Origin: Capitulum mitella
Taxonomy: Eukaryota > Arthropoda > Thecostraca > Pollicipedomorpha > Pollicipedidae
Assembly: GCA_030062745.1 (NCBI GenBank)
Contig: CP099847.1
Location: 25,964,923 to 26,028,922 of the forward strand
DNA: 64,000 bases
Direction of reading: 5' to 3'
The notes beneath the pieces were generated by a model. That model made no database searches and was not told the origin of the DNA. It was given only the letters and a program-made list of their open reading frames with translations. Of this stretch, positions 48,856 through 60,200 are shown piece after piece. Position 1 is the stretch's first letter; each line of letters opens with the position of its first letter. A program made the translations under genes and the position numbers.

Positions 48856-49300
48856 AGGGTCTTTCAATGCATATATCATCCAAATCGACAAATTGCAAAG
48901 CAAATCTGGATCAGGTCACAAAAAGTCAACCTGGACCTTTGATGACCTTGATCTGCACTGACCCTGGTATATATAAGCGTATCCATTCCGCGCAAACGTG
49001 TTTTTATTAGGGTCTTTAGATGCATATTTCATACAAACTTACATGTCGCAAAGCAAATCTCGGCCAGGTTACAAGGTATTTGACCTTGACCTTTGGAGAT
49101 CTTGACCTTCACTGACCGTGGTATATGCAAGCGTATCAGTGTGCGCACACGTGTTTTTATTAAGGTCTCTGAATGCATATTTCGTACAAACCGACATGTT
49201 GCAAAGCAAAGCTGGAGCAGGTCACAGACTGGTTGACCTTGATGACCTTTGATGACCTTGACCCTTATTGACCCTGGCTTTGGTCTTGGCATACCCATCA
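48843..49300. repeat. ~152 bp tandem satellite, three copies
   Basis: The landmark ACGTGTTTTTA(T/G)TA occurs at 48844, 48996 and 49149 (periods 152 and 153). Each unit also has GCATATNTCAT, TTGCAAAGCAAA, GGTCACA, GACCTTTGATGACCTTGA and a TATATAAGCGTATC-type end. The third copy decays. It belongs to the TGACCT-rich repeats of this cluster. Confidence 0.9.
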
Positions 49301-49740
49301 CTTATGCGCGAATGACGCCGCCTGACTGTGTTCAAACGGTAATCTTAGGTAGAACGCTAGCCCTTTCACGAAGTTCCCATTTGTTAGCAACAACCGTTAT
49401 TTTCGTTATGTTTGTCTTGAAATGCTTCAAGCTTGAAAAATTCCTGGCCGATTTTTGATTTTTCCGCGTCAATCGATGAGTTATTTAGTTGCCATAAATA
49501 TCACAAGGTAGCAGCAACCAGCTCTAATCCGTTCTCGAGATCTTCAAGACAAACAGATGGGGGCCACAAAAAGACCCCCTTCCAGTGCTCGTGTTAAAGT
49601 AATGCCAGACCTATGTTTTTGATATTGAGCATGCCTCAGTCACGACTGATTTGAACAGGAAACGATGATTTTTTGTTCTGCCGACATCACATATACATAC
49701 CCATACGTATATATATCATATTTATATACATATGTATATT

Positions 49741-49812
49741 TTTTCCAGCCAGTTAGTCTGAATGCATTATATATATATATATATAATGCATTCAGACTAA
49801 CTGGCTAGAAAA
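49741..49812. repeat. Near-perfect 72 bp palindrome with TA core
   Basis: Positions 49747-49806 are a perfect 60 bp palindrome: arm AGCCAGTTAGTCTGAATGCA running into TTATATATAT and its exact reverse complement. Six more bases on each side match with one mismatch. There is no spacer. Confidence 0.95.
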
Positions 49813-49819
49813 TAAAAAT

Positions 49820-51925
49820 ATTCGGACAGGTAGCTTGGACAGTGGGAAGTCGGGCTGTTCATCCCAATAACGTGTCATACGAACCTCAGTGACACTCGTT
49901 GCTATCTCCACGGGATTTGATTAATTTGTTTTATGTGGCAATGCGGCATCTAATTCCTTTCATGAGAAGGAGATAGGTGCAGAATAGATAAACCTACACA
50001 AAAGTTATTTAGTCAAAACATCACATAAGCAGAGTTTGCAAATGCAGATGACCTAGACGTGACAGCCTTTAGTCTTTTTCCGGACAATGGGCGAGTAAAC
50101 TGAAGTGCAAAGTACCCGTTGCAAAGTATAAAGTCGTGTCCCATTCAAAACAGTGGGGAAAAACGTTGCTTATGGTCTCCAGATAATTTAATATGTTTAG
50201 GGCTCTAGCAGGTAGACGTTCAGTCTAGATCTTGGCCACTTTGTTGAGTCGGAGCTAAAAATGTGAGGAAACCATTTCGTGAAAGAACCCAGAACATGAT
50301 CATTGGACGCGCGATTGAAATATGCTATGAGAGGCCGCAATAGTTGGGTTCTCAATCAAACAATTTACTGATTTTAGTTCAAAAGTTACGGTTTCGAAGC
50401 AGGGGAAAATAATTTGTTTCCGAACAAGGGAACAACACCCATTGGCATGCTTCTTGTTCTCAGTTGTTTCCACTGCCTGCCTCATTGATTTTTGGAAAAA
50501 AGCTGTGATGTCTCTAAAGCGTACGATATATTAATTTGGCATGATCACTGATCGGCGATGATAAGGTCATTTTTTACCGGCACTCGTGCTCGGATGCACA
50601 TATCAGCCGCGTGGTGCAAAAATGTTCTTTATCGGTCTCTTGATCGATTTCAGTCACCTGAATCACTTCCTCCCGCAGCATTCTTTACATATTATCGGCC
50701 ACGATCTAGTATCTCGCGCATCAGACATTGCACTTCCGTGTATGGCAACGGGGCAGTTTCTAACGATGCTCGATTCTTCATAACTATCAGTTTGGCAGCA
50801 AGAATTATTCCCGGCCATCGTAAATTTGATTACGGCGTTGTTACTTTTTCAATCTGATCACACCGTGTTTGACGTATGGCATAACCTGTGCCTTCTAGCA
50901 CCCCTCCCAATGTCTGAAACTCAGCTCTTAAACAATGTGCGCGAGGTCGGGGCATGCGGGGAGCCAGCCGATCTTGCCGCTGTTTAGCACTGCTCTGGTG
51001 GCGCGCGCTGTTTTGGACCGCTTGCTGCCTTCTCCTCGCCACCCGTTTGACTGCCGGTCAGCGGTCGTTGACGTACTTGGCAACCGCTCTGTACAGCTCG
51101 GCTGCCGGCGGCTGTGACGCGGCTCGGCCCGGGCGTACTCAGGAAGGCTGTGACGGCCAGCATTGCAAGTGGGTGTCTGTGTGCCGCCGTTGCTCGCGTG
51201 CTACCCTGATTATTGCCTGCCGTTGACAGTGACAGAGACTAATCACAACTTCCGTGGCGTATCTGATGGCGGCACATACGCATTTGCTTTTTTCATGCGA
51301 AAAATCCTCACCAAATGTGTGATTAAACGGCATGTGGTTATGTGGCAATCATAGCGTTATCGGGAGACAAAAACCAAAGCATTTGTGCTTTCATACATTT
51401 TTACTTCACGCCATTGCATTCGGTATAACAATAAAGTAGAGTTTTTCTGTACTCACTGAAATAACTCAGTATTGGACACCCTAATACAACAGGTAGCTTC
51501 GTTTCTGTGATATTGCTTTACCGGGAATGCTGGATTTTGGGAACAATCTTTACCTACAATGCGTCATAACCCTCACTCCGATAATGAACGATCAGTAGCC
51601 TGCGGGCTGCAAACATGACGGAGTCGTAGAGTCATAGCGCTATTCTGCGTAACGCTGCACTCGGGCAAATTACCGTGTTCTGCCAGTTTGGGCCAGTGTT
51701 CGAATCACAAATGGTCAACAAAGGCAGGTCACCAAACGGTACTCCACTCGCAAGAGGGAGCAGCGAGAAAATCCACAAAACCTCCCTTTCACGGTAGCGG
51801 CGTCCCGCGCGGTCAGGCATGGACACGCCCGTTTCGGCAGTGGTCCCTTCCGGCGGGCCCCGCTGCCAGCCTGCGGTCTGCAACACCATCAGAGAGCGGC
51901 AGCCTTGAGCCTTGACGGGCCGGGC
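49820..51925. other. Spacer before cuticle gene C, one GC-rich island
   Basis: Mostly AT-rich with no gene identified. A GC-rich island at about 50930-51130 carries a 90-codon frame (50954-51226, + strand) listed separately. Confidence 0.5.
50954..51226 (+). other. Hypothetical small Cys-rich ORF, 90 aa
   Basis: Single-exon frame with a hydrophobic N-terminal stretch (LALLWWRALFWTACCLLLAT) followed by a short region with several Cys (GCDGQHCKWVSVCRRC). This is the outline of a small secreted peptide, but there is no recognised family, promoter or conserved motif, and it may be a chance frame in a GC-rich island. Confidence 0.2.
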
Positions 51926-51931
51926 TGGCTA

Positions 51932-51964
51932 TATAAAACGGGGCCGGCCCGGGTGGCTGTCAGT
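51932..51964 (+). promoter_or_regulatory. Core promoter of cuticle gene C
   Basis: TATAAAA at 51932-51938 and TCAGT at 51960-51964, with the initiator A (51962) 30 bases after the first T. Very similar in arrangement to gene B. Confidence 0.88.
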
Positions 51965-51994
51965 CCGGTCCAGCGCCAAACAGCCGCAGCCGAC

Positions 51995-53811
51995 ATGAAG
52001 GTGAGTGGCTCCCGCTCACGACTGGGCGTCATCGCGGGGCATTGTTCGTAAGTTATTTCGTTGGGTTGGACCTTGCGTTTACGTGCGCACCTCCAGTTTG
52101 TGGTACCGAAGTTCGTCAAGGTCTGCTGAGTCATGCACCAGAATATCATGGTCATGCATGTCAGGAACACTTATTTATTTTTATTCGAAATATTTGAACC
52201 TTACGATGCTGAATCCATTCGACCACGCAAAGGTAGTGCCTGTTCATGCAGTAGAACCTGGAAAAAATTAAGGGCAAATTTTAGAAATTGCGTATTCCTT
52301 GTCCCAACATGGCAAGAATAATCTGCTTGATTTTATAAATACTGTTTTCTTGCACAGCTGAACGGAAGAACCATTGCAATATGAAATGAATATTTTGTGT
52401 TTTTCACCAGCCGTTTGAAAGGATTTTTATCTCCATTATTTCCCACAGAGAAGGGAGCAACTTCGTACTTTTAGCATGAGCATGCAGATGTACCGTTCTA
52501 GTTGTAAATGGGTTATCAGGCTGCTTTGCTGCCTTCCCCTTTTGTTAAACTGCGCTGGGTAATTCAGCGTTCGCGATGCATTACATTTTGATTTTCATCT
52601 TCAAATCCGAATAGTTTGGGAATCAAAAATTCTCTTGAAATTCAGATCCGAATAACCGGAATGGCATAATCGACTTTGCCACACGTAGAACAAAATGCTA
52701 AGAACACAAGCGATATGAAGCTTAGAAGAATGCCAGGATGTGCGGTCTCTGAAGCAATATTGACGTTTAAAACAAGGCCAGTGCTTATTTACATGGGATG
52801 CACCTATGAACGAGTCTTTCTGTAAAATGGCATATCCTCAGCACAAATGACATGCTCTTTTCTCTCAAGACCTTCAGTCTTTCTGTAAAAGATAACATCG
52901 CTTTTGCTGAAGATTTGCCAATTCGCAGAAAAACTCATGCGTCATCAGATTTATCTTACTACTGACCACAAAGCCAACCCGTTAGCAGACGCCGTATGAT
53001 GTTACAAATTGAACTGAACAGTGTACTACTACACTTCCGTGACAGCCGTGTCTGTGTACCCCACAGTTCCTGCTGATTGCCTCCCTCGCCGCCGTGGCCG
53101 CGGCCGCGCCCCAGCACAAGGGCTACGGACATCAGGACTACCACGAACAGCGCCCGTACGTTCCGGCGGCAGTAACTGCACCTCTCCCCTTTTTTCCGCG
53201 TAGGATTTCGCAGCCTGGTATCACGAACCGCGCCTGGCTTCTCGGACGATTTTCGAAAGGACCCGATAGCTAACATCTGAAAAACATTTAACGTTTTCTT
53301 TTTTCGAGCATTCTCTGCTCTTTTCCGTCATAATTTGCGTTTAAAACCGAGCACCATTGCATGCTCACCGGCTACGTCCATGCAGCGTCGCACGTTTTCA
53401 AAGTTTCCTAACCCACTCGTGTCTCTGGCTGGCAGATACGCCTACGACTACGCCGTGCAGGACCATTACGGTGGCCAGTACTCCAAGACGGAGCACAGCA
53501 ACGGCTACGACGTGCAGGGTCAGTACAGCGTGGCCCTGGCCGACGGCAGCTCTCAGCACGTCTCCTACGGCGGATACGGCGCCGGCGGCCACGCGCCGGT
53601 CCACCAGGCCGCCTACAAGCCCGCGCCCGCCTACAAACCCTCCTACAAGCCTGCGCCCGCCTACAACCCCGCGCCAGTCTACCACCAGCCCGTCTACAAG
53701 CCCGCGCCCGTCTACAAGCCTGCGCCGGTCTACAAGCCCGCTCCCGTCTACAAGCCCGTCTACAAGCCTGCGCCCGTCTACCACCAGCCCTCTTACAAGT
53801 CCCGCTATTAA
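51995..53811 (+). CDS. RR-like cuticle protein C, 156 aa, shortened chitin-binding domain
   Basis: Third member of the cluster. Exons: 51995-52000 (Met-Lys, donor GTGAGT), 53067-53155 (signal peptide FLLIASLAAVAAAAPQ), 53436-53811. The domain starts as in A and B (YAYDYAVQDHYGGQYSKTEH, then GYDVQGQYSVALADGSSQHV) but the conserved second half (KYYADHYGGYNADVTYEG in A/B) is absent, replaced by SYGGYGAGGHAPVHQ. The tail is longer, with many YKPAPVYKPAP units, ending YKSRY. This suggests loss or change of chitin binding and emphasis on the Pro/Tyr repeat. The long first intron (1.07 kb) differs from A and B. Confidence 0.92.
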
Positions 53812-53899
53812 ATACGGCCCAGAAACGTTGTCGGACTGTGTACAAATGATCAGCAAATGTCTTTCATTATGTGGATGCCACCTTGCTTCTTACGCAGTG

Positions 53900-56800
53900 T
53901 AAGATAGAGATGGTGCAACGTGCCTGACGTGCTTACTTTTTACCTCTCGATATGTTTTGTCCTGGTTTGAAATGTATGAATGTTCGTTTTTGCATTTTTT
54001 AAGCCGGTTTTTTAGTCCTGTCTGATGCAAACCGCGTATTTATTTCAGTCAATATATCTGAAGATTACGGAACTATTGAATGTCGCATGGAATTTCTTGA
54101 ACCATCATGATTAAGGTAATGTGCATCGTAATAATTGCCTGCGACCAATTTCATTGCCTCGGTCCATGATAAGAGGTTGCTGAAAAGCCACTTTCAAATA
54201 GCGAATATGAGAATGGAAGCATCTAAGATTCTGAAAAGTAATCTAAAGGGACAATAGCAACTGCATTAGTTTAAGCATAGGCGACACGGTTTAGTCAATG
54301 GTAAAAACGACGAATTCCAGCCAATTTGCGCGCAATGCAATGCAGGACCTTTATTATAAAGTCCTTAGCAGGTAAAATGTCGGCAGTGGCCGAGTACAGA
54401 AACACTGCTGGGGCGTTCAAGGGTGAGACATTGCAGCACGTCTTGAAGACGGCTTTTACAGAAAGCCCCCGCTCGATGTGAACCGTTTTGCACTTGACCT
54501 GAACTTTTAAACTTCGTTGCTCGCTAGCTTTGTCGTTGTTCTATCCACCAGAAAACATGATGACTTCATATTGGCTTCGCTTTCGGCCATGCTTTCAAGC
54601 GTGAGCAAATGCTATGATGTGCATTCGAATAGCGCATGTAAATGGTAAAGCTGGTCGGAGCAAAGTATACCTCAATACCGATGATATGTCGAATGCACTG
54701 ACAAAAGTGTGCATGCTTACACCAGACGGAACGAAACAGCTAACTACGATGCACCCAAGTTTCAGTTTGCTGTGAATGCCTGCATAAACCATCCGTATAT
54801 ATTGCCCACCGTCGTGGCGTCAGCTGTAATGAGTTAGCTGAATAATACTAAGTTCATCCTAGCCCAAAGGCCAGGTGCTCCTTAGTTCAATTTCACTTAA
54901 TCGGCAGCAAGTAAAGATGATGTTTCGGTGTCCATGGACATATCTTCCTTAATGAAACGTTCGTTGTCGCTTCCAGCGGATCTTAATACCATTTGAGTGA
55001 AGTGGAATATTTAATCAAAACTTCGTTCGCGCTCGGGGTCTAGAGGGATGGACTGTGATGTGCGGTGTGCCATTCAAAGACATTGCGCGCGAGCGGGGCA
55101 TCTGCTGAGAGGGGAGCACAGGCAGAGGGATTTTCGGCCCATCGCAATATCATGCAAGAAAGAAACACGAGCAGCGCAAAACATTGTCTGTGTCAGGCGC
55201 GTTTTCCCGGCAGCCTCAGGTCGGATCGGCTGGAGACTCTCCCATGTTAACGAGAACTGACCGGATAATCGCATGGCGTCCAGCGTACAGCACATACCAT
55301 GCGCGAACGATGGCAATGGGAAAATGCCGTCCCCACGGTTTTACGGACTGGATGCAGGTCTGACAATCCAAACATAGTAGCAGCCTGAAGCAGGCACCAC
55401 AGTTTAGCTTAATTTACCGTCCGTCGGTTGCACCAGCTGCCGAAGCCGTCCGGCTCACGGTGTGGGCGCAGTTTTACCTGGAAATAGACGCTGCTCTCAT
55501 GCTTGAACCCCAGAGCAATGGCGTCACAACGTCCTACACATGAAGTAGTCTACACACGACGAAAATGCTGCAAACGACAATGGCCCGTTCACTTCTCACC
55601 AACACCAAGACTTACCGAAACTTGATAGTGATTCCTGTCCCCCTTGGCTAGAGATACCAGGGGTTGGGGGTTGGGAGGGCTTAGATCCCTCTTTTTTATA
55701 TTTTAGTATTAGGTATAAGACTGGAAAGAAATGGTCTAAAATCCTACTCGGACCCTCAAACAGTTTTCGGAAATACCCAAGCCAAGATCTGTCGCAAGAT
55801 TGCTTTCCATGCGGTCTTGCGTGCGTCCGGCGGCGGCGGCGGCGGCGGCGACGGTCGCCGAATACGTACCAGTTTCGGCGTACAGAAAACTCCCATCTAC
55901 TCTGTGCTGTCGTCATGCTCCCATCTACACCGTACTGCCGTCATTCGGTGCGGTGGGGCTGGGGCAATGGCTGCTGCGCACGACCCTCACGCTAAATCCG
56001 GAATAATCCGGAATAGGATTCTACCACGGAAAATACTAGGAAACTGCATTTTTTAGTCGCTTGCATCACGTTTGAAAAGCCTGCCCCTCCCGTCGTCTGT
56101 GTTTCATTTCATTTGAAAACTTGTTTGCCTTTGCAGTGTTTCTACTTCCATTTCATTTTTCGTCCTTCGCGCAGTGAAGCACGCACGGGAGGGGTTCCAA
56201 CCATCATCAGACCGACAAATAACAAACTGCGCTCAAAATCTGAAACGCTCCACGACCAAAGTACCCATTAAATCAAGTTTTATACCATAGTGATAATGGA
56301 CTACCCTCGCCACATAGCATCGTAACACTTCGTTCCAGCCGTCTTGGTGGAAGAAACATCTATGCGTTCAGCCAATATCGAATTCGAATTTGCCGTAAGC
56401 TCCAGCACATTAATCTGCAGGCCAACGCCTCCCAGAGAAATGATTTGATGGAGGGTCCTGTGCACGGGAGGCCAAACACTGTATGATTGATGCCCAATGT
56501 TGTTGTATCGGCGCCCAGCTGCATGGTAGTTAAGGTCAAGGTGAGAGGGAAATGGCCATCGCAGATACGATCATCTTGTTGTTACTAATGATACTGTTCC
56601 ACTTTGTTATCAGTGGCATTTCACAACGCTAGCTGCACCATTACTGCACTCAAAGACGGACATGGCATTGGCACGACATTGAACGTAACGCTGGCTAACC
56701 ACGCTTTGAGAGACGAGCAACCAAATACCATTACCATACGATACTACCTCGATCGTTCGCGGAAAACAACAACATGGTTTCTGAAATGAATCGTACATCA

Positions 56801-57180
56801 TTGGAACAAAACAAAGGTGCACTATCTCCTGAAAACGGATTTTGGACCTGGATTTTCTCGGGGGTCACACAATCCTTTCAAGCGGTGGACATGAGGCTTC
56901 CGACATGCGGCTTCCCATGCGGTTCTACTTCCCCTCTCAGGGCCTCCCCCCCCCAAAAAAAAACGACACTTCGCTATGATTTTCGCGGGACGTAATCGCA
57001 CACGGTCACGGTGAGCGACAAATCGCACGCTGTGCCTCGGTTAACGACCGCGACAATTCCGGACCGGCTGGAGCCTGCCCGTGCAGTCCCGCTGTCGGCA
57101 GCCAGCCTCGGGACCGATTCGTTCCACTCGCGCCGCGAGCAGCAGCGGCATGCCCGGCCGTCCCAGCAGCCGTGATGACG
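53900..57180. other. Intergenic between cuticle gene C and the cyclase gene
   Basis: No gene recognised. A GGC trinucleotide run lies at about 55830-55852 and a purine-flanked poly-C/poly-A run at about 56946-56962. The 3' UTR of the cyclase gene must lie in the right-hand part; I did not identify its poly(A) signal. Confidence 0.5.
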
Positions 57181-57246
57181 TCACGGCAGTGGGTCGCCCT
57201 GACCGCTCAGACCCATCAGCCAGTAGGTCTTGATGACGCCCTTGCC
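57181..57246 (-). CDS. Guanylate cyclase last exon
   Basis: Acceptor [32 protein letters not shown] then Pro and stop TGA (57183-57181). GKG-KTYWL is the standard end of the cyclase domain, so only a nine- to ten-residue tail follows. Confidence 0.92.
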   Translation of the reverse strand, partial: GKGVIKTYWLMGLSGQGDPLP

Positions 57247-60200
57247 CTGCGGGAAAAAGTCTTGGTCACTGCGGCGTTTCACGTGGGCATGGATTTACCC
57301 TTGACTGAGCGTGATTACGGTTTGCGGGGATGGCAGGGGGAGTGCCGTTTTCCTTTGGTCTGGCGGAGCCAATCGTTGCTCGGGCTCGGCTCTCGGTGGC
57401 CGACTTTGATATCCGCCGACGATCAGGAGAAAGGAGGCGTGGTGAAATGGTGCCTGGTTGCGCTCGCCACACGGGCGAAGTGAGTTGAGACATGCCGCGG
57501 TTTGTTCGGGGTTTATTCTGTGATCGACAGGCATCGAGTGCAGTGCTCGCCTCACGGCAGTACGCCGGGCTCAACGCAACGACCTCGTGAGGGTTGCCAG
57601 AGCCACAACTGTCCAGATGTAACGGCGGGCTGAGGCAACAAGTGTAACAAAAACAACCACTGGCGTATCCACACAATAAAGACTGCATCAGTTGTAACAG
57701 ATCCTCCGTGCAGAGTAAATGCCGATACGCTCATCAGGGATAATTTTCGGCTGTGTTTCTCGTCACCTGCTAACGACTCGACCCAATCATTTCCATTCGG
57801 TCCACGACGCAATCTGATTCAACGCCGCTGACCTTCATGGCGACACCGCCGCGGGGGACGATCTCGAACCCGCCGAACGACTCCAGGATCTCCATCGTGC
57901 CGGCGGAGATGTGGATGCGCATGGCGTCTCCGGTGGACTCCATGCGGGACGCCGTGTTGACGGTGTCGCCAAACAGACAGTACCTGTGTCCAGGGTGGTC
58001 ATTTTAAATCAGGTCGCTTCAGTGTAAACACGGAAATCAACAGTTGTTTGTCAGAGGTGCATTATCTAATTCGTTTACAATCTTTTCATGCTGGGACGCA
58101 TGCTTTTTTTAATTATTATTATTAGGGAGGGGTCTTGTATGGTATCTACATCCTGGGCACCTTCAGCCCACACCCCGGCGAGGCCGCGCCACAGACCTGG
58201 GCATCTTCAGCCCAGACCTTGGCGAGGCCGCGAGGCCCCGCCACAAAGCTGGACATCTTCAGCCCAGACCTTGGCGAGGCCCCGCCACAAACCTGGGCAC
58301 CTTCAGCCCAGACTTTGACGAGGCCGCGCTACAGACCTGGGCACCTTCAGCCCAGACCTTGGCGAGGCCGCGCCACAGACCTGGGCATCTTGAGGCCGAC
58401 CACGCCGGCAGCGGCCGGTCCCGTGTGGATGCCGATCCTGAGCTTCAGCGCCTCGCTGGGTCGATGCGGCACACGGAACTGCAATCGCCAGTCACGCGTC
58501 ACGAGTCACGCGTCACGCACGTGATGCGTCACGCTCGGATCTGACGCTCACACACCGTGCGGCTGATAAAGAGAATGCACAGCAAAATTCTGCAATGCCT
58601 CGCAGTTGTTGCTGAGGGGGAAGGAGTGCTGACCCCCTCTCTTAAGCGCACCGTAACCTACAGTACATTGGACATCACCACACATCCTAGTGCAATGCAA
58701 TGAGCTGGGCTCAGCTTTCAGCTTGACACAGCGGTCGCCCCTCCACACTCACCCGTCACGCTTATTCCACTTCAGTGTGAGCTTCTAGTCAAAGATTTAT
58801 TCGTAATACGTTAAAACGCTTGCTTGTTTTGTTAAACTGTATTCATGAAGCCAATGACAACGTGATGGCTTTTCACAAAGTTGCCCGACGCTGGCGCAGC
58901 CAGAGGTGCCCCCCCCCAGGGCCGCATTTTTACGAGAATTATTGCACATCGTCTTTCCAGCAGGCAGTTTTCGTGTGATTTCAGCTCACACTAAGCTCCG
59001 CACCCGTCCCCCATTCAGAAAATCCTAGCTGTGCCCCTGTTGTCCAAAGCCTTATCTTGAAAGCATCAGCTATTACCAAGAAAGCAGTCTAAAGAGTGTC
59101 GTTGAAAACCCCTTGTTCAAACGTCGGTGCTCATAGAAACCCAGACACCATCCAGTTGTTTGTGAATCATTTAAGCGTCTGCATATACCATATATATGCA
59201 AGTAGGACCTTCCAACGGATTCTGACCTTTTTGATGCCCTCCAGTAAGGCAATGGACATCAGCGAGATCTGCTGTGCGTGAAGGTTGCCGTTACGAATTG
59301 GCAAACCTGGAAGGTCAGAGCGATGTTAAAGGCACTGACAGTGCTAAGAACAGTATGACAGTACGAAAGTAAAGATAAAGCTCTTAAAATTATAAAACGC
59401 TCATGCGTGTTATCTTACATTAACCAATCTTTCTGTTATGGCTGTCATGCTTGTTTACCTTTGCATTTTTTGTGCGCGCAAAAAATGAACATGTCGGATG
59501 TTCGGCATCCAAAATGTTGGACATGACCTTTCAGTGGCGCTGGCTAGTACTTGAGGACAGAGTTCTGACAGCCGGACACGGCTCGACACAAAACTCAGCC
59601 CCACCTTAATTCTGACATGTCAGCAGCACCGCCACCTCACCTGATACCACCATATAAGCGTCTCCTATAGTCTCCACCTTGTAGACATCGTAGTGGGATA
59701 TTATCTTGTCGAACACCGTATAGAGACTGTTCAGCATGTCCACGATCTGCAATGGAATGTTGTGCTAGGCACCTAAAGCATATTCAAGCTCATTTTTACC
59801 TACAAGTTTTGCTGATTTCCGCGTCGGAGTCACAAAGATCTCAGCGAGTTACCAAATAGCGTTCGACATGGGCCATTTGCTCACAGCGTCCCGCACATCG
59901 ACACACAGGCACGGCCGCATCCCGGCGGCAGGCACGTGACGTCACGTGACGTCACGCGTCGCCTGACCTGGAGGGGCGTGCTGTGCGCCGACAGCGCCGT
60001 GAACTCCACGATGTCCGAGAAGTAGATGGTGACCGACTCGAAATTCTCCGGACGCACCTGGTGCCCTTGCTTCAGCTGTTCGGCGATGTACCTGGCGGAA
60101 CAGTCAGGGGTTAGACCAGGTTCAGCACGGAGTCACGGGTATAGCATGGCGTATAGGTATATATAGCATATAGGCTGCGGCGTGGTCAGTTTGGCGACTG

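Noticed and set aside
51685..51715. tRNA B-box-like GTTCGAATC
   Set aside because: No matching A box or cloverleaf arms could be found around it.
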